Source of the DNA: a virus
Strand: one strand, 5' to 3'
DNA: 45,590 nucleotides
Virus record (IMG/VR): IMGVR_UViG_3300033150_002963
Coordinates: 1 to 45,590 of that record
Below, in pieces: positions 8,866 through 17,156 of the stretch (the first letter of the stretch is position 1; each line of letters begins with the position of its first letter). Made by a program: the position numbers and the translations under genes. The notes below the pieces were generated by a model, which was given only the letters and a program-made list of their open reading frames with translations, did not search any database and was not told the DNA's origin.

Positions 8866-9344
8866 TCCACTACTCCATATTTTTCCTTATCAAAAACCAA
8901 ACTCCTTCTAGAAAGCTCTCTAGATACGAGTCTCCACAAGGAATTATATCTTTTTGCCAATGCCTCGAGGGCTTCTACCTTAGATAGGAAGGACTGTAAT
9001 CGTAAATTTACTGTTATATAGGATTCATGAGCACAGATGTGATCCTTTTTGATTCCTTCCTTTAATAGTTGAGCTTTGACATAGTCAAGAGCTTCTTTAG
9101 CCCCTCTTACTTTGCTTCGCTCAATTGCCAAGGCCTCCTCCAAAAAATTTGACCATTTTACTACTACGGCAGCATAATTACCTAATTCCACATCACTTAA
9201 TTCAACGACATTTACTGCTGGAAATTTCTCTTCAGGAATTTTCCCAAAATCTGTATGACCGAGCCTTTCTTTGACAAATTCCTTCATCTTTTCCTTTGGC
9301 TCGTCTACATATGCCTGGAGCGCTCTTTCATGCAGCTCCATCAT
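8862..9344 (-). CDS. Hypothetical alpha-helical protein beside RusA
   Basis: 160 residues, starting at the first in-frame ATG behind GTGGGGAAA. It is mostly helical and charged, with no cysteine cluster or membrane segment. It lies between the Cas4-like nuclease and RusA in a recombination module. A recombination accessory protein or single-strand annealing protein is therefore possible, but no family motif is seen. Confidence 0.72.
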   Translation of the reverse strand: MMELHERALQAYVDEPKEKMKEFVKERLGHTDFGKIPEEKFPAVNVVELSDVELGNYAAVVVKWSNFLEEALAIERSKVRGAKEALDYVKAQLLKEGIKKDHICAHESYITVNLRLQSFLSKVEALEALAKRYNSLWRLVSRELSRRSLVFDKEKYGVVE

Positions 9345-9376
9345 TTTCCCCACATTTATTGTATATAATCTTCATT

Positions 9377-10216
9377 TCACTCCTCCTTTCTACATCTCTC
9401 TACATATGGACAATATTTTTCACATCCACCAGACCATGAATAGGCACCTGGATTAGGATAGAACAAGTCGGGATTCTTTTTAGCCTCTTGAATAAATTTA
9501 GTAACTTTTCGAGTATGTTCAGCAAATGCCTTAATATCACGGCTAGTCTTAATTAGCTCAATAACCTTAACTTTGGGATCGATTGTATCGGGTATCACAT
9601 TATCAACATAAAGCTTTACTCTTCTTCCAGAAAAATTTTGTAGAGATTCCTTTGGTGGAGCGAGTTCTCCCCCTTTAATTAATTTCACTAAAGCAAAAGC
9701 ATATGCATTCATTTGTAAATTAGTATATGCATCTGCGGAGTAGACCATTCGGTCTCTTACTTTCAAATCACGTAGAACGATTACTTTATCTACCACATCA
9801 AATCTTCCTTTAACCCTTACAGGTAACTTCTTCATATCCACTTCAAAATCATGCTCCACCCAAAGTGGGTCTACAAATCTAGCAACATCATCTATATATC
9901 GATCAATCGCAGCGATTCCGGCTTTAATTTCTCTATCAAAATTGGTCTTGCTCCAATCAGATTTATCCTTACCAGCCTCCATAGAAGCTACAAATTTATC
10001 AACCACATCATTCCTTTTTGGATCTCTTCTCTTTTGTAGCTTTGTATTGTAATAAAGTTCGAAGGCTTCGTGGAAAGCCAGCCCTCTAATCATCAAATAA
10101 GAATATGGAGTAGGTATTTTTAAGATATAACGATAATAATATTGTCGAGGGCAGCGATAGAAAGTTAGTAACTCAGAGGGTCGAATAATAAAAACTTCGT
10201 TAGTCTGATTCTTCAT
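9377..10216 (-). CDS. Cas4/RecB-like PD-(D/E)XK nuclease with Fe-S cysteines
   Basis: 279 residues. Nuclease motifs appear in order: His in RGLAFHEAFE, Asp in GRFDVVD, the D-x-K in LRDLKVRD and the QxxxY in LQMNAYAFA. One cysteine lies near the N-terminus (TFYRCPRQYYY) and three at the C-terminus (CEKYC, then ERC). This is the four-cysteine arrangement that holds a 4Fe-4S cluster in Cas4 and AddB-type nucleases. It likely processes DNA ends for the adjacent RecA-like recombinase. No cas1 or cas2 gene and no CRISPR array is seen, so it is a free-standing phage Cas4-family nuclease. AGGAG precedes the ATG, and the gene overlaps the recombinase gene by 17 bases. Confidence 0.92.
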   Translation of the reverse strand: MKNQTNEVFIIRPSELLTFYRCPRQYYYRYILKIPTPYSYLMIRGLAFHEAFELYYNTKLQKRRDPKRNDVVDKFVASMEAGKDKSDWSKTNFDREIKAGIAAIDRYIDDVARFVDPLWVEHDFEVDMKKLPVRVKGRFDVVDKVIVLRDLKVRDRMVYSADAYTNLQMNAYAFALVKLIKGGELAPPKESLQNFSGRRVKLYVDNVIPDTIDPKVKVIELIKTSRDIKAFAEHTRKVTKFIQEAKKNPDLFYPNPGAYSWSGGCEKYCPYVERCRKEE

Positions 10217-11243
10217 TATTCTGTTCTCCTGTTTCGGTCTGACTTATGTAAGCATAAATTGCCCTTTCTACTTCACTATGAAGTTTTTCGTCATGGTATA
10301 AAGCATCTAATAGCTCACGCTCTCCGTGGAACTTCTTTCCCATAACACTAAAATAGGAGCCACTACGAGTTATTATGCCCATTATTACTCCATAAATTCT
10401 CATCTCCATAATTCGATCTATTCCATGCTCCACTCTTGGAACTCGCTCAAAATAAAGATCAAATGCACCTTTATATCCTTCTAGCATTCCAGCTTTACCC
10501 TTTATTACTTCAAAATTGACCGTCTTCCCTAAGACCTTCTCCTTAGCCTCATCATAGATATAATGTCCAGAGTTAAACATTACTGATCCGATTTTAGCAT
10601 GGCGAAGAGGAAAGCCTACTGGCAAAACATATTCAGACCTACCGGCAAAACTCTCCTGCATTTTCACTCTAACTTGATTAGTAACCAAGAGAGTAGTTAA
10701 ATTTTCTCCTTCAGATGTATAACCGAGTTCTCCATATATAACATTGCGAATAAACCTACTCACCACTCTTACCAAATCTCCTACCGGGATCCCTTTACCC
10801 AAATTAGCACTAAGACTACTCTTAGTAGGAAAGCCTGCAATACTATCAATTATAATCAAAGAATAGTCCTTAGACTTTACAAATTCCGCTACTGCATCTA
10901 AGGCATTCTCAGCACAAGGAAATCTGGAAAAATCAACCTTCGAAATATCCAAACCTAGCCACTCAGCCCAACTACTTTCTGGCTCCTGTTCCGAACAAAC
11001 AAACATTACTCTTCCTAATTTCTGGGCTTCTGCTGCTAATTTAATAGCCATGGTAGTTTTACCAGACCTATCTGGTCCACAATACTCCATTAGAGTGCCT
11101 CTCGGCACCCCACCACCTAAAGCATAATCCAGAGCAATGGATCCGGTTCTGATTCTTTTGGAATATCTTAGTTGTAGCTTGTCTAGATCTACTATGATTC
11201 CCTTCTTAGCTTTGACTACCTTTTGAATTTCTTGTTTTGCCAT
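10200..11243 (-). CDS. recA: RecA/UvsX-like recombinase
   Basis: 347 residues from MAKQ, behind GGAGGGAG. It has the RecA core: TGSIALDYALGGGVPRGT leading to Walker A GPDRSGKTT, Walker B LIIIDSIAG, and a TLLVTNQVR segment in the position of the L2-proximal beta strand. In this family the protein forms helical filaments on single-stranded DNA and catalyses strand exchange. It would drive recombination-dependent replication and repair with the neighbouring Cas4-like nuclease and RusA. The start codon lies inside the 62-residue upstream gene. Confidence 0.95.
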   Translation of the reverse strand: MAKQEIQKVVKAKKGIIVDLDKLQLRYSKRIRTGSIALDYALGGGVPRGTLMEYCGPDRSGKTTMAIKLAAEAQKLGRVMFVCSEQEPESSWAEWLGLDISKVDFSRFPCAENALDAVAEFVKSKDYSLIIIDSIAGFPTKSSLSANLGKGIPVGDLVRVVSRFIRNVIYGELGYTSEGENLTTLLVTNQVRVKMQESFAGRSEYVLPVGFPLRHAKIGSVMFNSGHYIYDEAKEKVLGKTVNFEVIKGKAGMLEGYKGAFDLYFERVPRVEHGIDRIMEMRIYGVIMGIITRSGSYFSVMGKKFHGERELLDALYHDEKLHSEVERAIYAYISQTETGEQNNEESD

Positions 11244-11394
11244 CATCTCCCTCCACAAAAAACCATGGGTCCTCAATAAACTGAAAAATCCATTCCTCTA
11301 AGTCTGGATCTGTAATAGGAATCACCGATTGCCATTGATCCAATTGATCTGCGAGTAATTTGATCAAATCTTCCGGAATTCTAATCAGACTCAT
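11206..11394 (-). CDS. Small acidic hypothetical protein overlapping the recombinase gene
   Basis: 62 residues, with a strong GGAGG site before the ATG. It is acidic and Trp-containing (EEWIFQF, DPWFF), with no known motif. The last 38 bases overlap the start of the recombinase gene, so translation is probably coupled. Unknown function. Confidence 0.68.
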   Translation of the reverse strand: MSLIRIPEDLIKLLADQLDQWQSVIPITDPDLEEWIFQFIEDPWFFVEGDDGKTRNSKGSQS

Positions 11395-11410
11395 CTTGTT
11401 TCCTCCTCAC

Positions 11411-11707
11411 CTAGTCTTCACTAGATACTACTCTAGCACAAAAATCAAGAACATCAAGAAAAATTTCTCTGACCACCTTATCAGTGAGTTTCTTTCCTTT
11501 ATATTTCTTTGTTATCTTCTTAACTCCCTCTTCTACTTTTTCCATCCCTTTTTCGGATAATCTCCATCCATCATCACTAACTAAAAGCTCCGGATGCTTT
11601 AAACAATATCCACATACCTGATAAGTAGGAAGGTCATGCTTTCCATCAGTAAACAACTTAACAGTATATTTAGCCTTATGTTTTCCACAAATATTACACT
11701 TATCCAT
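11411..11707 (-). CDS. Small zinc-ribbon protein downstream of DNA polymerase
   Basis: 98 residues from MDKCNICG. The start is chosen because GGGGGG lies just upstream and the ATG shares one base with the polymerase stop (TAATG). Two CxxC pairs (CNIC, CGYC) form a treble-clef-like zinc site in the first 45 residues; a Lys-rich helical tail follows. The tight junction suggests co-translation with the DNA polymerase. Function unknown. Confidence 0.8.
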   Translation of the reverse strand: MDKCNICGKHKAKYTVKLFTDGKHDLPTYQVCGYCLKHPELLVSDDGWRLSEKGMEKVEEGVKKITKKYKGKKLTDKVVREIFLDVLDFCARVVSSED

Positions 11708-13521
11708 TAGTCCCCCCAAGTATCAACAATTTTTGATTCCACATCAAGAGGAACACTGAGGCTGATATTAAAGATAGATAAAGGATTGGCCATTGTTTTT
11801 CTTACTATTGCCTCTATAAGTTCGGCGGATTCTTCCGGTGCTTCCAATACCAACTCATCATGAATTTGTAAAAGTAATCTAGCCCCCAATTCCTTTAATT
11901 TTGGATTATTTTCAATCTGAATCATGGCTCCACGTAAGATATCTGCTACTCCGGCTTGAGGCCCAGTATTGAGAGCTTGTCTTGCTCCTTCCGCTAAGTC
12001 AGACTTCAGAGCCTTGATATGTCTAGGTCTACCTAAAATACTGCGGAGATGGGGAGGATCATGATTGAGTGCTTCATACTTAATATGGTAATAGTAATAA
12101 GAAAATCTCGGGTATAAAGTAAAATATGAATCGACAAATTCTTTTATCTGCTTGATCGTATAATTATACCCAACCTCTGCTAGCTGAGAGGCAATTGTCT
12201 CAGCTGAAGAACCATAATGAAGCCCCAGTACTAATGCTTTAATAACACTTCTTTGTTCATCAGTTAAATTTCTAATTCCAAATATCCTTTTAGCAGTGAG
12301 AGTATAAAAATCTCCACTCTTACAAGCTTCTATCATATTAGTATCTCCGCAAAGATGTGCCATTACTCTAATTTCAGCCTGTGAATAATCACAGACAATT
12401 AATTTATATCCTGGAGATGCGACAAAAGCTTTTCTGATCCCTACTTTATCATGTCTTTTGGGAATGTTCATGACATTAGGTTTTGAGCTAGAGATTCTAC
12501 CAGTTTCAGTTCCGTGTAAATCAAAAGTGCTGTATAATCTCTTACCATCATACAATTGTATCTTCTCTAAAATGGGATCAACAAAGGAATTGAGTAGTTT
12601 TTGGTAGGCGCGATACTCAAGGATGGGGGCTACATACTCTTGGAATTTTGGGTGGGTAGATAATTTTTGAAGGGCTTTAGAACTGGTGGAAGGTGCTCTG
12701 GTTTTAGAAGTTCTTTGAGTAACCGGAAGACCAGCTGATTTAAAGAGAAAATCTGCTACTTGTTGGCTAGAGTTCAAATTAATCGGCTTACCAGCTAGTC
12801 TAGATACAGTGGTGATGCAGTTACTAACAATGCTTTCTATCTCTTTCTTGATCTCTTGGAGTTTTTCAGTATCAATCCTGATTCCTCTCCTTTCCATCTG
12901 ATACAAGCACATCAAAAATAATTGCTCTACTTCTCGATAATAATCAAATAAACTTTTACCGTCTCTCCAAGGAATTGACTCCAATCTCTCTTTGAGAGCT
13001 AAAAATAAAAGATAAGTAACATAGGCATCAAAAGTAGCATATTCGACTGTTAAATCCATATCTTCTAAAAAATCTGAGTCTTTAAAGACTTCTGAGAAAC
13101 TTTTATTTTTGTAAATTTTTAGGTGGAGTTTACTTAAGTGTTTCAAACTATAATCTTTATTCTCAGTATCCAACAGCCACGCCATTACAATAGTATCATA
13201 AATTTCTCCGGCTACTTTTACCCCAAGATTCTCAAAACAATGCATATCATACTTAGCATTATGAAAAATCTTGGCTATTTTTGGATTAGACAAGAGAAAA
13301 TCACATTCAAATACCAACTCTAAAGGCAAAAAGGCCCTAAATTTATCAGTAGCGACGGACCAACAGACAATTTTGTCCAACAACGCTGAATAGCCTGATT
13401 TTATTGAAGCTCCGTTCGTCTCCGTATCAATAGCAACCAAACTTACTCCTTCTATTAGTCTCCTTAAATCATCCGGATGATTAATAATTATTGGATCTGG
13501 AATATCGTACACGACAAACAT
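11707..13521 (-). CDS. polA: Family A DNA polymerase with 3'-5' exonuclease
   Basis: 604 residues. The exonuclease domain (about 1-190) has AIDTETNG (Exo I), FHNAKYD (Exo II) and YATFDAY (Exo III). The polymerase domain has DYSQAEIRV (motif A), the O-helix RSVIKALVLGLHYG (motif B) and QIHDELV (motif C). No 5'-3' exonuclease domain is present, as is usual in phages. The residue equivalent to E. coli Phe762 is Leu (K-A-L-V-L-G). It is the replicative polymerase of the block, together with primase and helicase about 6 kb upstream. Confidence 0.97.
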   Translation of the reverse strand: MFVVYDIPDPIIINHPDDLRRLIEGVSLVAIDTETNGASIKSGYSALLDKIVCWSVATDKFRAFLPLELVFECDFLLSNPKIAKIFHNAKYDMHCFENLGVKVAGEIYDTIVMAWLLDTENKDYSLKHLSKLHLKIYKNKSFSEVFKDSDFLEDMDLTVEYATFDAYVTYLLFLALKERLESIPWRDGKSLFDYYREVEQLFLMCLYQMERRGIRIDTEKLQEIKKEIESIVSNCITTVSRLAGKPINLNSSQQVADFLFKSAGLPVTQRTSKTRAPSTSSKALQKLSTHPKFQEYVAPILEYRAYQKLLNSFVDPILEKIQLYDGKRLYSTFDLHGTETGRISSSKPNVMNIPKRHDKVGIRKAFVASPGYKLIVCDYSQAEIRVMAHLCGDTNMIEACKSGDFYTLTAKRIFGIRNLTDEQRSVIKALVLGLHYGSSAETIASQLAEVGYNYTIKQIKEFVDSYFTLYPRFSYYYYHIKYEALNHDPPHLRSILGRPRHIKALKSDLAEGARQALNTGPQAGVADILRGAMIQIENNPKLKELGARLLLQIHDELVLEAPEESAELIEAIVRKTMANPLSIFNISLSVPLDVESKIVDTWGD

Positions 13522-13535
13522 ACTAGTCCTCCCTT

Positions 13536-13820
13536 TTATGCTCCTTTCAAAGTCCCTACTACCACTACTTTGTCTCCGGGAGTTACTTTACTGGAGAGCT
13601 TTGCTTCCTTACCATTAATTTGCACTTTTGTCTCTCTAGAATTGAATTCCGACTCAGAGTAGCCATGCTCAACTAACACCTCTTTTACTGTTTTTCCTCC
13701 CTTGTAATCAGTAAGAACAATTGGGTCTCCCCCAGGGAAGACTCCGATCGTGGTAGTTTCAGTGTACTCCTGAGTCGGATCTACAGACTTTGGAAATCCT
13801 TTGGGATCAACTTTGCTCAT
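13536..13820 (-). CDS. Ubiquitin-like (ThiS/MoaD-type beta-grasp) modifier
   Basis: 94 residues. After a 25-residue flexible N-terminus, the sequence fits a beta-grasp fold: strand IVLTDY, helix KTVKEVLVEHGY, then KVQINGKEAKLSSKVTPGDK and a final strand VVVVGTLKGA. The VNG...L..GD.V pattern followed by a short exposed Gly-containing tail is the signature of ThiS, MoaD and related ubiquitin-like proteins. The C-terminus is Lys-Gly-Ala rather than Gly-Gly; removal or tolerance of the terminal Ala would have to be explained. A good AGGAGG site is present, and the gene overlaps the E1 gene by 14 bases. It is the presumed substrate of the E1-like, E2-like and JAMM proteins next to it. Confidence 0.85.
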   Translation of the reverse strand: MSKVDPKGFPKSVDPTQEYTETTTIGVFPGGDPIVLTDYKGGKTVKEVLVEHGYSESEFNSRETKVQINGKEAKLSSKVTPGDKVVVVGTLKGA

Positions 13821-14487
13821 TTGATTCCTCCTCCTTGAACACTTGTAAATTTAATGGGAAGCTACTCGCCACAATATAGTGAGGCACCGTCTTACCCTTC
13901 AAATAAGCGACAACACAATTAACCATAGCATTAGCAATTAATACTGTATTGTTAACAATAGCTCTTTCATTGCATGGACTTTCTTCAGCATTTTCATCAC
14001 TATCAAACGAAATCGAGTAATTCTCAATAATCGAATTCCGTGTGGTATCTACCCCATATACAACTCCATAGCTAATCGACATACGCCCGTCAACCCACAG
14101 CCTGACTTTATCTTTATTTTCTTCCCACAATTTTCTTCTAAGGTCAAGAGAATCAACTGCACAAACCACTATATCATCTAATTCTACCTCTTCTTTGAGC
14201 AAGTCAACATCATGGGTAACTACATTACACCAATCTCCCATCGTTCTTTCAATCAATTCCTTCAGAGCTTCCACTTTTTTCTTACCTATTTCTCCTCTTC
14301 CATAAATCTGGTTCGGGACATTGTGGTCTTCAATCGTGTCGTGATCATATAAGTGAATGTTTCTAATCCCCAATTTTGCTAACTGGTATGCTACCCACGA
14401 ACCCAGTGCTCCTACTCCGAGCACATGTACTTTCCTTTCCCGAAATCTGTTTGGATCAAGAAAGGCAGCCTGTCTTAAGAAGTTCAT
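13807..14487 (-). CDS. E1/ThiF-like ubiquitin-activating enzyme
   Basis: 226 residues, a minimal single-domain E1. Seen: the nucleotide-binding loop GVGALGSWVAYQLAKLG, the DHDTIEDHNVPNQ segment that positions ATP, IGKKKVEAL, and VVCAVDSLDLRR. A cysteine in ESPCNERAIV fits the conserved catalytic Cys region of PRTRC-type ThiF proteins. In the family, ATP adenylates the C-terminal Gly of a ubiquitin-like protein, and the Cys then carries it as a thioester. It overlaps the JAMM gene by four bases (ATGA) and the modifier gene by 14, so the proteins are probably made together. Confidence 0.93.
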   Translation of the reverse strand: MNFLRQAAFLDPNRFRERKVHVLGVGALGSWVAYQLAKLGIRNIHLYDHDTIEDHNVPNQIYGRGEIGKKKVEALKELIERTMGDWCNVVTHDVDLLKEEVELDDIVVCAVDSLDLRRKLWEENKDKVRLWVDGRMSISYGVVYGVDTTRNSIIENYSISFDSDENAEESPCNERAIVNNTVLIANAMVNCVVAYLKGKTVPHYIVASSFPLNLQVFKEEESNEQS

Positions 14488-15113
14488 TTTTTATTACCTC
14501 GCAAGTTATCTCCGTAGCTACGTCCATAATAGTTTGACCCATAGCGTCCAGGATAGTAAGTACTACCTGTGTAGTTGCCATAGTTATAATTGTAATTACC
14601 AGTGTAGGTGAACTTTTGAACCTTGGGTTCCACCTCCTCTTTAATCCACTTATTGCGATCGAAAGGAACCCACAGGCTTGCTTTCACACCCTCAATTTTG
14701 AGTCCAGTTTCTCTCCATAACATACCGAAGTTAATCTCTTCTTTCGTCCCAATTGCCCAGAAGAAATACGGAGCATTCTTAAATAAATCATATTCTGACA
14801 CATCAACTGAACTTGGGGATGTAAACCCGGAATGAGTGTGGAGGTAGAAACGAAGCTCGGACAGAATGTCAATATCTTTCTGGTTTACCAACTCAAGAAC
14901 CGATTCGGGAACTATTTCAACAGAAGCAGCCGAAACTTTTTGCTTAGGGATTAATAACTCCTTTAATAGGAACTCGCTTTTCCCCAACTTTTCTACTAAA
15001 CCAAGTGCTGCTACTTCTGGAGGGATTTGCGTGCATATAGCTCTCATCTTTACCCACACTTCTGGAACAATATACAGAGTGGGAGCAATATCTTGCATTA
15101 AACTAATTTTCAT
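14484..15113 (-). CDS. JAMM/MPN metallopeptidase (deubiquitinase-like) with Tyr/Gly/Asn-rich tail
   Basis: 209 residues. The JAMM zinc motif is visible as LHTHSGFTSPSSVDVSEYD (H-x-H ... PSxxD). An upstream Glu in the first strands (PPEVAALGLVE) could be the catalytic general acid/base. The family cleaves isopeptide or C-terminal peptide bonds of ubiquitin-like proteins, so it would mature or remove the neighbouring modifier. Residues about 168-209 are a low-complexity tail rich in Tyr, Gly and Asn (YTGNYNYNYGNYTG), unusual for the family. An alternative is a lambda K-type tail-assembly peptidase; the E1- and E2-like neighbours argue against it. Confidence 0.92.
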   Translation of the reverse strand: MKISLMQDIAPTLYIVPEVWVKMRAICTQIPPEVAALGLVEKLGKSEFLLKELLIPKQKVSAASVEIVPESVLELVNQKDIDILSELRFYLHTHSGFTSPSSVDVSEYDLFKNAPYFFWAIGTKEEINFGMLWRETGLKIEGVKASLWVPFDRNKWIKEEVEPKVQKFTYTGNYNYNYGNYTGSTYYPGRYGSNYYGRSYGDNLRGNKK

Positions 15114-16308
15114 TGTTTCCTCCTCTCAAGGTTTGTAATATCTGTAAAATCTTATCATTCGGACTGTGGAAGCATTCCAAAATCTCGTCTACTGCGGGTA
15201 ATATCTCAGTAAGAGCCAGATGATTATAAATTGAAGAAGTTCTATCAAAGAAATACATTTCATACTGCTTTTTCTTTTCTTCACCATCCCATTCCAGCCC
15301 CGGGAAAGTCTTTGCTCCGTGAGGAGTACCTAACAGATTCACATACAACCAACCATATTCGATCATAATCGTATGAGGAGAGAAATACTCATTTTCTTTG
15401 GTTTTAAACTGAACTGTCAAAGGAATCTCAAACCAATCCACATCTTCAATTCTCTGATCATCTTTCAGGATATTTGCTGCTTCCTGGATCTTATCTCTTA
15501 GTTCACACAAATATCTTTTCCTAGAAAGCCTTTGGAAATTATTCCTGAACCAACGGTCAACAGATTTTGTAGCATTTATTGCACGAGTCTGAATAACGGG
15601 GGAGATAGTTGCCCGTGGAAAGTTCCCATAAACTGCTAAATGTCTATACTTATCAATGAGTTGTTTTGACTTTTCTAAAAAGTGAGTAAATAGTTCTCTG
15701 GTCTGTTTACTGTCTTCATGAGTAACATCCCAATAGCAGAACAAATCTCCGGGCGGAACCCATCCTCCCGCTAAATTCCCATCATCATCTTTAATAGGAA
15801 TTGCAAAATGATACTTATAAGGTGTGCAGGAGGGCACTTTAATACCAAACAATTTTGTAGGGTTGGTAATAGCAGAGAAATCTCCCCCAAAATATTTGGT
15901 ATCGTAAGAATGGATAACTAACAAATTATCATCACTTACCAACCCACCCGGTCCATGGGGCTGGAAGAAACACACACCTTCATACTTCTCTTCTAAGGAA
16001 TTGTTAAAACTATTAATCATCTTAGCAATCTCAGAAGGATCCCACGATATGTGGGCTCCAAATACAGACACTTCTTGTTTAGGAAGCAAAGAAGTACATT
16101 TATTAACCGGAGGTAGTGTATCCCCCGTAAAAATAGTTGCTAACTCAGTATTATAACTAACTGGAACGAAATTCTTCAATATGTTTTTCCTTGGCACGTT
16201 AATCAATATTGCACAGAAAATCTCTGGTGGCATCATGAACAGATACTTACTTTTTAAATAATCAGTACTAGGAGCGTACCCCGGAAATAGAAACCATTCA
16301 CCACTCAT
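15103..16308 (-). CDS. Unknown protein embedded in the ubiquitin-like cluster
   Basis: 401 residues, not recognised. It sits between the JAMM and E2-like genes, overlapping the JAMM start by 11 bases, with AGGAGG before its ATG. It looks like two domains. The N-terminal one (to about 190) contains QPHGPGG, HSYDTKYFGGD and GGWVPPGDLFCYWD. A basic helical middle (about 225-270) leads to a beta-rich C-terminal domain with LYVNLLGTPHG. Position alone suggests a dedicated partner of the conjugation system, such as a substrate adaptor, a PRTRC protein B-like factor or a second transferase. No catalytic motif was confirmed. Confidence 0.85.
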   Translation of the reverse strand: MSGEWFLFPGYAPSTDYLKSKYLFMMPPEIFCAILINVPRKNILKNFVPVSYNTELATIFTGDTLPPVNKCTSLLPKQEVSVFGAHISWDPSEIAKMINSFNNSLEEKYEGVCFFQPHGPGGLVSDDNLLVIHSYDTKYFGGDFSAITNPTKLFGIKVPSCTPYKYHFAIPIKDDDGNLAGGWVPPGDLFCYWDVTHEDSKQTRELFTHFLEKSKQLIDKYRHLAVYGNFPRATISPVIQTRAINATKSVDRWFRNNFQRLSRKRYLCELRDKIQEAANILKDDQRIEDVDWFEIPLTVQFKTKENEYFSPHTIMIEYGWLYVNLLGTPHGAKTFPGLEWDGEEKKKQYEMYFFDRTSSIYNHLALTEILPAVDEILECFHSPNDKILQILQTLRGGNNEN

Positions 16309-16317
16309 CTTCCCCTC

Positions 16318-17142
16318 CTATTTCTCTTTCCTAGTGCCAATTGCGTAAGGCCAGTTTCTCACATCAGAACCCCATGCATCATCAACATTAACATCAGATA
16401 CGAATGCATCCAGTAGCAATCCTAGTGTCATATAATCCTTAGATTGTATTAGTGAAACCACTTGCTCCGCCACGTTTCCAAAGCATGCATTGTCTTTAAT
16501 ATGTGGATGCACCCTACCACTACCACTCAAATCATGCACATTAACAAATCTCAAATCATCCCTTCTTCTAGACGAATAAGGAATTTTGACTACTACTCTT
16601 CCAAGATCATAGATGTGATTGCTGCTGCCTTTCCAAGTATGGGGGCGTAACACAATATAGACGGCATCAGAAACAGAAAGATACGACATCCCTGGAATAG
16701 GCTCAGCTAATGAAGGGGTAATCTGGAAATTATTTGCTGATCTTGGAACAGGTACTCCATCTTCTCTCAAATCAAAGATCATTTCAGTATCCGAGTGGCT
16801 CACTAAAGCATCCCAATTCCTCACTTTCATATACTTTGCTCCGGCAATTTCTAACTTATCTTTATGATAGACAACAACTTTAGGAAATTTACGGGCAACA
16901 GCTATCCAAAACCCTTCTGCGGGATATACGAGATCATCCTTATCGAGTTCTGGGACATCCTCATTTACATAAATAAATCCTTGTAGTCCTTCATCATTTG
17001 CTATTACTGACATTAATTCTTTCTTGCCTTTACTATTATATAAATACAATCTAATCCAAGGATATTTTTTTAAATCGTGTTGGCTGATTAATTCTGGTAA
17101 TCCATAAATATGTGCCGACGCCGCTCTAATCTTCTTACTCAT
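16318..17142 (-). CDS. E2-like ubiquitin-conjugating protein (candidate)
   Basis: 274 residues from MSKKIR; GGGAGGAG lies just upstream, and the earlier in-frame ATG overlaps that site. The C-terminal domain (about 160-274) has beta strands (YIVLRPH, GRVVVKIPYSSRR, LRFVNVHDL). A motif HPHIKDNACFGN follows, and then helices ending DDAWG and RNWP. The HPxI then Cys arrangement matches the flap and catalytic cysteine of E2 enzymes (HPNI...CL), in the shortened form of prokaryotic E2-like proteins. The N-terminal half has no recognised domain. With modifier, E1 and JAMM genes beside it, a thioester-transfer role for this Cys is the best reading. Confidence 0.75.
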   Translation of the reverse strand: MSKKIRAASAHIYGLPELISQHDLKKYPWIRLYLYNSKGKKELMSVIANDEGLQGFIYVNEDVPELDKDDLVYPAEGFWIAVARKFPKVVVYHKDKLEIAGAKYMKVRNWDALVSHSDTEMIFDLREDGVPVPRSANNFQITPSLAEPIPGMSYLSVSDAVYIVLRPHTWKGSSNHIYDLGRVVVKIPYSSRRRDDLRFVNVHDLSGSGRVHPHIKDNACFGNVAEQVVSLIQSKDYMTLGLLLDAFVSDVNVDDAWGSDVRNWPYAIGTRKEK

Positions 17143-17156
17143 TTTGTCTCCTCCCT

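Noticed and set aside
13536-15113. JAMM plus beta-grasp as lambda K/I-type tail assembly proteins
   Set aside because: An E1-like enzyme and an E2-like Cys motif are encoded in the same overlapping cluster, no NlpC domain is present, and no tail genes are nearby.
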